A stretch of 5,871 nucleotides of DNA from Candidatus Methylomirabilota bacterium (GTDB lineage Bacteria; Methylomirabilota; Methylomirabilia; Methylomirabilales; JACQHM01). Below the pieces are notes generated by a model. The model had not been told where the DNA came from and did no database searches. It saw only the letters and a list, made by a program, of their open reading frames with translations. The DNA is taken from contig JACQHM010000124.1 of NCBI GenBank assembly GCA_016199025.1, positions 1 through 5,871 of the forward strand. Reading direction: 5' to 3'. Positions 1 through 4,743 of the stretch are shown piece by piece. Every line of letters starts with the position of its first letter. Position 1 is the stretch's first letter. The translations under genes were made by a program, and so were the position numbers.

Positions 1-568
1 CAGGCTCGTCCACCTGGACGATCCCCCCCCCCGCCTCGAACAAACCCACCACAACATTACGGATCTCCCCACCCAGTGCGAGGCAGGCGGAGTTTCGATC
101 CGGGTAGTAGTCGTTAAAGGACCAGTCCATCATGGTGTAAGGGCCAGTCACCATCCCCTTCACCGGTTTCGCGATCAAGGACTGAGCAAACTTCCACCAG
201 GAGGTCGTGATGGGCCCCGGCCACCCCACCTTCCCGACGATAATCGGCTTCCGGTAGTACCGGTTCCCGTAGGAGCGGACGAACCCACCCAGCTCAAATC
301 CATGAAAGGCCTCGGCGAAGTAGGCCACCATGTCCCCCCGGTACATCTCCCCATCCACCAGGACATCGAGGCCGATCTCCTCCTGGAAGGTCATCCAGAA
401 CTCCGTGGCCTTCCGCTCCAGAGCCTCCAGTTCGCTCCGGCTGATCTGTTTCTTGGAGAATTCGGCCCTGGCCCTGACCAGGTAGTCAGGCTTCGGATAG
501 CTTCCCACGGCGGTCGTCGGGAGGAGCGGAAGGTCGAGCCCCAAGCCGTCTAATTTTTCTCGGTTCAT
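1..568 (-). CDS. MetE C-terminal-half-like methionine synthase (split form), 3' end outside window
   Basis: This gene encodes the catalytic-half homologue of cobalamin-independent methionine synthase, which transfers a methyl group to homocysteine to make methionine. The first 189 codons are visible. The reading starts MNREKLDGLG and carries blocks that match the second half of MetE in order: LLPTTAVGSYPKP (about residues 15-27), DGEMYRGDMVAYF (about 73-85), KPVKGMVTGPY (about 129-139), DWSF and finally IVQVDEP at the window edge. The zinc ligands of MetE (His-x-Cys, Glu, Cys) would lie further downstream and cannot be checked. The ATG shares an ATGA overlap with the stop of the preceding gene, so the two are cotranscribed and probably translationally coupled. 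The pair resembles the separate N- and C-half MetE genes of many archaea and some bacteria. The methyl donor (methyl-tetrahydropterin or a corrinoid) cannot be told from this fragment. Family assignment is firm. Confidence 0.9.
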   Translation of the reverse strand, partial: MNREKLDGLGLDLPLLPTTAVGSYPKPDYLVRARAEFSKKQISRSELEALERKATEFWMTFQEEIGLDVLVDGEMYRGDMVAYFAEAFHGFELGGFVRSYGNRYYRKPIIVGKVGWPGPITTSWWKFAQSLIAKPVKGMVTGPYTMMDWSFNDYYPDRNSACLALGGEIRNVVVGLFEAGGGIVQVDEP

Positions 569-1557
569 GGCGTCCCTCCGTTCAGGAACTCGTCTCGGAG
601 CTCCCTCATGCGGCGGAGCTTTTCCAGGGCCTTCTCCCGGGGGAGATATTCAAGGCCGCAGGAGGGATTGAGATAGGTCATCGATCCCTTCAGTCTCGAA
701 AGGATCTGCTCCAGGATGGGGAAGAGGACATCCTTCGTCTCCAACCTGGTGTTCCGGCCATCGAGGAGGCCAAGTCCCAGGATCTTCTCGGAGCCCAGCT
801 CCGAGATCACCTCTGGAAGGGCTGGGCTGTACGTGAAATCCAAGCCGAGGATCTCCACGGGCAGGGCCTGGAAGGCCTCATAGCAGGGGATGGCATCGCC
901 AAAGTAGGTGTAGAGGGCCAACCGGGCAGAGCCTTTAGCCCTAATGAGGGGCTCCAGGGCCTCCCGGAAGAGATCGAGATCCTCAGGATGTTTCAGGATC
1001 GACGGCTCGTCGATCTGGATGAGCGCTGCACCCTCCCCGGCCAGGGTCTTGACCTCTTCACCCAGGGCGGCGGCGAAATCCAGGACCAGCTCAGGAAGAT
1101 CCCCATACCGGCCTGTGTGGAGGATGGACCATCTCGCCAGGGTATAGGGGCCAGTCAAGACAGGCTTGACCAGCCTGGAGGAAACCCCTTGGGCGAAGCG
1201 GAACTCCTCCATCACGAGGACCCCTTTCCGCCTTACCCTGCCAACAATCACGGGTTGTCGAACGTAAAAGTTTGTATCGAAGAACCGGAGGAGGCCGTCG
1301 ATCTCGACCCCCTCCATTTTCCCCGCCAGGTGTGAGATAGGATCAGACCAGCGGATCTGACCATCGGTGACCAGGTCCAGCCCAGCCTCGATCTGCTCCT
1401 GGATCACCTCCTCGGTCACCGAGTCTTGGACCCTCCCGAAGGCCTCCGCCGACAGCTCCCCTCGCTCCCACTTGGCGTAGGCCTGACGCAGACGCTGCCC
1501 TTCCTTCCCCTCAGCGATCCTTGGGTAGCTTCCCGTGTTCGCTAGCAACAGTTCCAC
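565..1557 (-). CDS. MetE N-terminal-half-like protein (split methionine synthase, first gene)
   Basis: This is a complete 330-residue protein of the MetE TIM-barrel superfamily. Its C-terminal part follows the N-terminal barrel of full-length MetE: LYTYFGDAIP (about residues 214-223), LPVEILGLDF, then LGLGLLDGRNTR (about 260-271) and a closing NPSCGLEYLPREKA. It also keeps NTGSYPRI at the N-terminus, VLTGPYTLARWS near 132-143 and IQIDEPSI near 179-186. At the place where the catalytic half carries the zinc-binding His-x-Cys, this protein has Tyr-Thr-Tyr, so it probably does not bind the catalytic zinc and acts as the partner or folate-binding half. That role is inference from the family. The start is GTG at 1555-1557 with GGGG six bases upstream. 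The stop overlaps the next gene by 4 bp (ATGA). A terminator-like hairpin lies about 55 bp upstream of the start. Confidence 0.88.
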   Translation of the reverse strand: MELLLANTGSYPRIAEGKEGQRLRQAYAKWERGELSAEAFGRVQDSVTEEVIQEQIEAGLDLVTDGQIRWSDPISHLAGKMEGVEIDGLLRFFDTNFYVRQPVIVGRVRRKGVLVMEEFRFAQGVSSRLVKPVLTGPYTLARWSILHTGRYGDLPELVLDFAAALGEEVKTLAGEGAALIQIDEPSILKHPEDLDLFREALEPLIRAKGSARLALYTYFGDAIPCYEAFQALPVEILGLDFTYSPALPEVISELGSEKILGLGLLDGRNTRLETKDVLFPILEQILSRLKGSMTYLNPSCGLEYLPREKALEKLRRMRELRDEFLNGGTP

Positions 1558-1612
1558 GTTTCACCCCGTACCAGTTGTCGTCCTCCCCTCGGAGCCGGGA
1601 AGGGAAGTTCTG

Positions 1613-1640
1613 AAAAAACGAGGGCCGCTGGGATGCGGCC
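1613..1640 (-). terminator. Rho-independent terminator after yjbQ
   Basis: Reading the minus strand, a perfect 6 bp stem GGCCGC / GCGGCC (1635-1640 and 1623-1628) closes a 6-base loop. After four bases (CTCG) it is followed by TTTTTT (1618-1613). It begins about 31 bases past the YjbQ stop codon and about 55 bases before the metE-like GTG. It therefore probably ends the yjbQ transcript, or acts as an attenuator ahead of the methionine synthase pair. The stem is short and slightly separated from the T run, so the confidence is moderate. I found no convincing promoter between it and the GTG. Confidence 0.6.
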
Positions 1641-1671
1641 GAAGGAACGATGCCGTGAATCAACAGAAAAC

Positions 1672-2100
1672 CTAGTCGCCGATCACCTGGACCGCCAGGG
1701 TCCGCTCCCGGGGCCCATCGAGCTCCGCGAAGATGATGCTTTGCCACCGCCCCAGGTCCAGTCTCCCCTCGGAAACGCCGAAGGCGAGGGTCTGGCCCAG
1801 AAGGGTGGCTCGCAGATGGGAGGCGGCGTTGTGCCGGTCACAGTCGGAATAGCGAGGATCGTTATGCCGGTACCCATCCTGTTCTTTGACCAGGCGGCTG
1901 AGGAGCGTCTTGAGGTCTTCCAAGAGGGCCTCCTGAAACTCGCTGACGAAGAGGGCGACGGTCGTGTGCAGAGAGGTAAGGACGAGGAGCCCGTTAGTGA
2001 CCTCATGCTTGACAAGCCACGCCTCGATCTCCGGGGTGATATCCAGAAACTCCTGCTTCCCCTTGGTGACCACCGTAATGGCGTCCCGGACGATCCACAT
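1672..2100 (-). CDS. yjbQ: YjbQ/UPF0047 family protein (secondary thiamine-phosphate synthase-like)
   Basis: This is a complete 142-residue cytosolic protein of the YjbQ (UPF0047) family. Characteristic blocks are EFLDITPEI (about residues 17-25), TSLHTTVALFVSE (about 42-54), the metal-site region DRHNAASHLRATLLG (about 91-105) and LDLGRWQSIIFAELDGPRER (about 116-135). Length fits the family (about 130-145). Family members are annotated as secondary thiamine-phosphate synthases from weak in vivo complementation; their physiological role is not settled. The ATG at 2098-2100 is preferred over an in-frame TTG one codon upstream, because it lies 7 bases after GGAGG and overlaps the stop of a short upstream ORF as TGATG. 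A terminator follows. Family assignment is secure. Confidence 0.93.
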   Translation of the reverse strand: MWIVRDAITVVTKGKQEFLDITPEIEAWLVKHEVTNGLLVLTSLHTTVALFVSEFQEALLEDLKTLLSRLVKEQDGYRHNDPRYSDCDRHNAASHLRATLLGQTLAFGVSEGRLDLGRWQSIIFAELDGPRERTLAVQVIGD

Positions 2101-2162
2101 CAAGTTCCCTCCTCACATGGGCTGAACACCGTTCGACCTTTCTCCTTCCCGTACCAAGCCAT
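2100..2162 (-). CDS. Possible 20-residue leader ORF coupled to yjbQ
   Basis: An ATG at 2160-2162 opens a 20-codon frame (MAWYGKEKGRTVFSPCEEGT) ending in TGA that shares one base with the yjbQ ATG (TGATG). A good Shine-Dalgarno, GGAGGT, lies 8 bases upstream of this ATG (2170-2175), and the yjbQ Shine-Dalgarno lies inside the ORF. This layout is typical of translational coupling. The same frame stays open further upstream, to about position 2390, with G/C-rich third positions but no ATG or GTG. The short ORF might therefore be the tail of a longer or decayed gene instead. I recognise no family for either version. Confidence 0.42.
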   Translation of the reverse strand: MAWYGKEKGRTVFSPCEEGT

Positions 2163-2170
2163 CTGGATGA

Positions 2171-2194
2171 CCTCCACCCTCCCCTCGGTGGAGG
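2171..2194 (-). promoter_or_regulatory. Hairpin masking the leader-ORF ribosome binding site
   Basis: A perfect 8 bp inverted repeat, CCTCCACC / GGTGGAGG, flanks an 8-base loop (2179-2186). On the minus-strand transcript the 3' arm contains the GGAGG that serves the short ORF before yjbQ, paired to a CCTCC in the 5' arm. If the stem forms, the ribosome site is hidden. No U run follows, so it is not a terminator. That it has a regulatory effect is inference. Confidence 0.4.
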
Positions 2195-2244
2195 CCGGCG
2201 AGTTACCCTCGAAGGTTAGGAGGTCCGTGCCCTCCAGAAGGGGT

Positions 2245-2273
2245 ATTATAGCGTCCTCCCCTCGAAACGCCAA
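2245..2273 (-). promoter_or_regulatory. Sigma-70-type promoter upstream of yjbQ
   Basis: On the minus strand TTGGCG (2268-2273, four of six matches to TTGACA) is followed after 17 bases by a perfect TATAAT (2245-2250). Transcription would start near 2238, giving a leader of about 138 bases that holds the SD-masking hairpin and the short ORF before yjbQ. It sits about 110 bp past the cupin stop codon, in the only AT-rich patch of this gap. Confidence 0.5.
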
Positions 2274-2361
2274 AATAAAAAGAGCGTTGAGCTGGAAGGC
2301 ACGTGCATCCCGCGGAGAGCCCTCCCGATCAGCCTGCAGCTTGCCGCTCGAGATGGAGGCT

Positions 2362-2682
2362 TCACGGGAGGGGAGGAGCCATGAGCACCAGGATCACCAG
2401 GGGATCGGGCCCAGGGTTCCTCAGACCATGCTCCTGTCCCGCCGAGGCCAGGACAGCCTCGCCCCGCCCGAGAATCCGCTCCTCATCTCCTACGCTGAAC
2501 GAGCCCTCCCCTTCCACAATGTAATAGACCTTGTCGATCCCCTCGTGGACATGAGGCTTCTGGACCTGACCAGGCTTGAGACAGTAAAGATCAACCATGA
2601 ACCGATCGGTTCTGAAGAGGCTCACCTTTGTGAGCTTCTCCTCAGAGAAACGGATCACCTTGGAGGTATTGATCCAGTTCAT
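2362..2682 (-). CDS. Small single-domain cupin protein
   Basis: This is a 106-residue conserved beta-barrel (cupin) protein. Cupin motif 1 is PGQVQKPHVHEGIDKVYYIVEGEG-like, spanning residues 37-60, with metal-ligand histidines H44 and H46. The expected glutamate position is Lys51, with Asp50 just before it. Motif 2 spans residues 74-89 with G74, G82, H85 and N89. The barrel therefore keeps three histidine ligands but has a changed fourth ligand. Substrate and function are unknown; small cupins of this type range from sugar-binding sensors to isomerases and dioxygenases. The start is ATG with only a weak AGAGAG upstream. The gene follows nuoI by 52 bp and is probably in the same transcript. 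It ends with TGA, after which a new promoter-like site appears before yjbQ. Confidence 0.85.
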   Translation of the reverse strand: MNWINTSKVIRFSEEKLTKVSLFRTDRFMVDLYCLKPGQVQKPHVHEGIDKVYYIVEGEGSFSVGDEERILGRGEAVLASAGQEHGLRNPGPDPLVILVLMAPPLP

Positions 2683-2734
2683 CTCTCTAGCTGTTTGCTC
2701 TTGAAGGTAAGGTCCTGAGGCGTTGGTCGTGGAG

Positions 2735-3208
2735 TTAATCCCGGTGGATCTTCTCCAGGGAGATGTCGGGGCGCTGTCTCAAGGCCTCACGAAGGGACAT
2801 CATGAGCTTCTCCTTTCCGTAGATGAAATCGCTCCGGTCATAAGAGGCCAGCTCGTACTCCTTCCCCATGAAGATGGCATCCTCGGGGCAGGCCTCCTCG
2901 CAGTATCCGCAGAAGATGCACCGGAGCATATGGATCTTGTAGACCTTGGCATACCGCTCGCCGTGAGAGCGTCGCTCCTCGGGGGTGTTCTCCGCAGGCT
3001 CGATGTAGATGGCATCAGCAGGACAGGCGACAGCGCAGAGCTCACACCCTACGCACCGCTCCATCCCGTCCTCATCGACAACCAGGATATGCCTTCCCCG
3101 GTAACGAGGGGCGAGGGGAACTCGCTCTTCAGGGTAGGAGACGGTGACTGGTTTCTTGAAGATATGCTTGAACGTCGTCCAGAGGCCTTGCAAGAGCTCT
3201 ATGACCAC
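2735..3208 (-). CDS. nuoI: NADH-quinone oxidoreductase subunit I (NuoI)
   Basis: NuoI is the peripheral-arm subunit of complex I that carries clusters N6a and N6b and passes electrons to NuoB. From the chosen start it is 157 residues. The two ferredoxin motifs are complete: C52-VG-C55-EL-C58-AVA-C62-P and C97-IF-C100-GY-C103-EEA-C107-P. The N-terminus, LLQGLWTTFKHIFKKPVTVSYPEE, gives the usual amphipathic lead-in. I chose the GTG at 3206-3208 because AAAGGA lies six bases upstream and the family aligns from there; a longer frame reading back to 3337 only runs into the preceding gene. It starts 10 bp after the selenoprotein stop, so the two are cotranscribed. The usual neighbours nuoH and nuoJ are absent; a cupin gene follows. 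A related ferredoxin-like subunit of another oxidoreductase is possible but less likely. Confidence 0.88.
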   Translation of the reverse strand: MVIELLQGLWTTFKHIFKKPVTVSYPEERVPLAPRYRGRHILVVDEDGMERCVGCELCAVACPADAIYIEPAENTPEERRSHGERYAKVYKIHMLRCIFCGYCEEACPEDAIFMGKEYELASYDRSDFIYGKEKLMMSLREALRQRPDISLEKIHRD

Positions 3209-3218
3209 CGCTGTTCCT

Positions 3219-3902
3219 TTAGGGATAGTCGGGGTATTCCCGCTCCTGGATCTTTCCGGGAGCGGGTGGGGTGAGAAAGAGGCCGAGGGCATCCAGAAGG
3301 ACCCGCCGCTGGAGCAGGGCATTCCCCGGAGGCCCAAGGGAACGACCTAACGGGAAGTCCCTCGGGGAAAGGGACCGGGGGGGACGCATGAGCTTTGATT
3401 CCTCGGGGGAGGCCGTGATGAGGACGGTCGGGATACCACGCATCTCGATCTCCCGCTGGATCGCAACGACCGCGCGATGACACACGGGTCAACCACCTGT
3501 CAAGAGGACGAGATCGGCGTCGGAACGCTCGATCAGGTCCGCCACCTTGGGAGCAGTGCCCTCGTAGATCTCCTTCAGGTCCAGGCTCCAGCCGAGCCCG
3601 ATGTGACGGTCGGCCAGTCCTTTGACAGCCCCATCCTCGGCCAGCTCCCTCAGACGATCGATGGGAAAGACGCAGTTGATGTCAAGATCAGCATCCGAGT
3701 GGTCGTAGTGGGCATGGGCGATGGAAAGGTCCTCGGCCCGGGCGTCACCTGGAATGATCCGTAGGTTTGTATCCCCCGCGAGGTCAAAGGGTTCCTGACC
3801 CCTGCCGTAGATACCGGCATTGGAGACCAGGGCCACCATCGAGTCTTCCAGCCTTCCCTCGAAAGGGGTAAAGGGGACACATTTGCGCGACATCTTGCTC
3901 AT
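3219..3902 (-). CDS. GrdB-family selenoprotein (glycine/sarcosine/betaine reductase selenoprotein B-like), Sec at TGA 3489-3491
   Basis: Reading TGA at 3489-3491 as selenocysteine joins two same-frame halves into a 227-residue protein. The first 137 residues include AEDLSIAHAHYDHSDADLDINCVFPIDRL-type sequence (about 55-83), a family hallmark. The junction reads LLTGG-U138-PV-C141-HRAVVAIQREIEMRGIPTV, a UxxC redox motif. The C-terminus has PPRSLSPRDFPLGRSLGPPGN (about 172-192), also typical. Characterised GrdB and PrdB proteins use selenocysteine to cleave C-N bonds of glycine, sarcosine, betaine or proline. Short relatives like this one, found without the other reductase subunits, have no established substrate. 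The start is ATG 3900-3902 with AAGG close upstream; a second ATG at 3891-3893 is an alternative. A stem-loop follows the TGA. The TAA stop overlaps the nuoI ribosome binding site region. A Cys-less nonsense mutation is unlikely because the reading frame and conservation continue. Confidence 0.85.
3460..3478 (-). promoter_or_regulatory. Candidate bacterial SECIS hairpin of the GrdB-family gene
   Basis: Ten bases after the TGA, the transcript can form a 6 bp stem AUCGCG / UGCGAU (last pair G-U) around a 7-base loop CGGUCGU. The loop contains GGUC, the same apical tetranucleotide as the E. coli fdhF SECIS as I recall it. Its guanines fall about 21-22 bases from the U of UGA, within the spacing SelB needs. 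The element lies inside the coding region, as bacterial SECIS elements do. It was folded by eye, not computed. Confidence 0.55.
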
Positions 3903-3934
3903 CGCCTTCGGTCCGATGGTGGATGTCAGGTGCC

Positions 3935-3986
3935 GGATGCTGGATGTCGGATGCTAGAACCTTCCAACATCTAACATCGAACATCC
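3935..3986. repeat. GGATG-rich near-perfect hairpin repeat after the peroxiredoxin stop
   Basis: Two 25-base arms (3935-3959 and 3962-3986) are inverted copies with 19 of 25 positions matching, separated by only 2 bases. Each arm is built from short tandem units of the form GGATGYY. A further GGATGTCAGG unit precedes it at 3921-3930. The element starts immediately after the TAG of the peroxiredoxin gene and fills most of the 84 bp gap to the next gene. It lacks a U run and so does not look like a standard terminator. It resembles an intergenic hairpin repeat; other copies would have to be sought in the genome. Confidence 0.65.
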
Positions 3987-4460
3987 CTACTTGAGTTTTC
4001 GGAGGACGCCGAGCAACTCCTCGTTATCGGGCTGTTGGCGGAGCTCGTACATCTTGATGTCGCGGATCACCCCTTCCTTATCAATGATAAACACCGACCG
4101 CTGGGGGAACCCCTCCTCCCGCAGGACCCCGTACTTCAAGGCCACCTGACCATGGGGCCAGAAGTCGCTCAACAACGGGTAGTTCAGGCCCCCGCACTTT
4201 TCGGAGAAGGCGGCCAGGGTGAAACGACTATCGGTGCTAATACCCAGGACCTGGGTATCGTAGTCCGCGAACCGCTGGAGGTCTGCGTTGTACGCGGACA
4301 GCTCCGCCTGTCAGACTGGGGTGAAGGCCAGGGGGAAGAAGGCCAGGAGCACATTCTTCTGACCCTTAAAGCTGGAAAGGGGCACATCGTTGCCGTTGTG
4401 ATCCTTTACGGTGAAATCGGGGGCAGCATCCCCCACCTTGAGCTGGTGGATCATCCTCAT
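3987..4460 (-). CDS. Selenocysteine-containing peroxiredoxin (AhpC/TSA, AhpE-like), Sec at TGA 4311-4313
   Basis: With TGA read as selenocysteine this is a complete 157-residue peroxiredoxin that would reduce peroxides in the cytosol. The N-terminus reads KVGDAAPDFTVKDHNGNDV (8-26), then LSSFKGQKNVLLAFFPLAFTPV (28-49) and U50-QAEL. The active-site signature PxxxTxxC is thus P43-x3-T47-x2-U50, with the TGA exactly at the peroxidatic cysteine. The remainder is normal: VLGISTDSRFTLAAFSEK (71-88), YPLLSDF (94-100), the catalytic-type arginine in PQRSVFIIDKEG (119-130), and an ending at K157. The only cysteine is C89, a candidate resolving residue. Start ATG 4458-4460 has GGAGG eight bases upstream. 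Ordinary ORF calling sees only the last 62 residues. Selenocysteine peroxiredoxins are known in some anaerobic bacteria. A hairpin leader lies upstream and a repeat hairpin directly downstream. Confidence 0.88.
4277..4305 (-). promoter_or_regulatory. Candidate SECIS hairpin of the peroxiredoxin gene
   Basis: Starting five bases after the TGA the transcript folds as GGAG / CUCC, a 2-base bulge, then GUCCGCG / CGCAGAC (one C-A mismatch) around the loop UACAA. The apical loop begins about 19 bases past the TGA, in the range of bacterial SECIS elements. The loop lacks the GGU seen in the other candidate; the nearest G-U step is at the closing pair. An alternative perfect 7 bp pairing of GUCCGCG with a CGCGGAC about 23 bases further on is also possible. 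Folded by eye. Confidence 0.42.
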
Positions 4461-4501
4461 GCTTCTTCCCTCCTCTCTGAGAAAGGCCACTCAAAGATCT
4501 T

Positions 4502-4540
4502 TTAAAGGAGAAGGGGAGGTACCTGTTCCTCCAAGCTCAT
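4502..4540 (-). CDS. Possible 12-residue leader ORF upstream of the peroxiredoxin
   Basis: An ATG at 4538-4540 directly follows a purine tract AGGAGGGGAGG and opens MSLEEQVPPLLL, ending in TAA 41 bases before the peroxiredoxin start codon and in another frame. The ribosome site is strong, but so short an ORF may be chance in a purine-rich leader. No family or regulatory amino-acid run is recognised. Confidence 0.25.
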   Translation of the reverse strand: MSLEEQVPPLLL

Positions 4541-4565
4541 CCTCCCCTCCTCTAGGAAATTCCCA

Positions 4566-4600
4566 GGCCTTCAAAGGCGTAAGCCGCCCTTCCCAAGGCC
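4566..4600 (-). promoter_or_regulatory. Two-tier hairpin in the peroxiredoxin leader
   Basis: Outer arms GGCCTT / AAGGCC (4595-4600 and 4566-4571) enclose a second stem AAGGGCG / CGCCTTT (one G-U pair) with the 5-base loop GCTTA. The unpaired bases are a GGG bulge and a single G. It lies about 105 bp before the peroxiredoxin ATG and is not followed by a U run. It may be a processing, stability or regulatory structure, or an unclassified repeat. It matches no riboswitch class I know. Confidence 0.4.
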
Positions 4601-4675
4601 TCAAGGTCTCACCACCCATGTCTCCCCAAGGTCACCACTTTCCAGATTACAAGCCGTTTCAAAACCCGTGCCTCG

Positions 4676-4743
4676 TGTCATTCTGAGCCACGACGCGGCG
4701 AAGAATCTCGCTCTTTAGACCCTTCGCCTCGCTCAGGGTGACA
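4676..4743. repeat. 68 bp palindromic intergenic repeat (TGTCATTCTGAGC ... GCTCAGGGTGACA)
   Basis: Outer arms TGTCATTCTGAGC (4676-4688) and GCTCAGGGTGACA (4731-4743) are inverted with 11 of 13 matches. Inside them GGCGAAGAATCT (4697-4708) pairs with AGACCCTTCGCC (4717-4728) across an 8-base spacer, perfectly if G-U pairs on the minus strand are allowed. The mismatches are all transitions that leave G-U pairs on one strand or the other, suggesting an RNA-structure or transposable palindromic element. Sequences of the type GTCATTCTGAGCGAAGCGAAGAATCT recur between genes in many environmental bacterial genomes, from memory. It sits between nuoB and the peroxiredoxin gene and holds no ORF. Confidence 0.7.

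Noticed and set aside
1511..1747. Minus-strand frame of 78 codons across the yjbQ-metE gap
   Set aside because: It runs through the terminator and overlaps both genes in another frame, with no family resemblance.
1633..2718. Long plus-strand open frame of 361 codons
   Set aside because: It is codon-aligned antisense to yjbQ and the cupin, both of which have clear family motifs on the minus strand. Its translation shows no recognisable domain and it is an artefact of G/C-rich codon use.
3239..3266. Strong 11 bp stem-loop (CCCGCTCC ... GGAGCGGG) that looks like a terminator
   Set aside because: It lies within the C-terminal coding part of the GrdB-family gene, has no U run on either side, and a terminator here would cut off nuoI.
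3209..3337. Longer N-terminus for nuoI reading back to 3337
   Set aside because: The extra 43 residues are out-of-frame sequence of the selenoprotein gene, rich in Pro and Ser and unlike any NuoI; the GTG at 3208 has a ribosome site and matches the family's N-terminus.
3489..3491. TGA as a nonsense mutation or frameshift (pseudogene)
   Set aside because: Both sides are conserved and in the same frame, the codon falls in the redox motif, and a second gene next door shows the same pattern at its own catalytic residue.
3921..3986. CRISPR-like or tandem-repeat array from the GGATG units
   Set aside because: The units are short and degenerate, they reverse orientation half way, and there are no spacers of constant length; a hairpin repeat explains it better.
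4035..4505. Plus-strand open frame of 156 codons
   Set aside because: It is antisense to the peroxiredoxin, whose motifs and ribosome site are unambiguous; no domain is recognisable on the plus strand.
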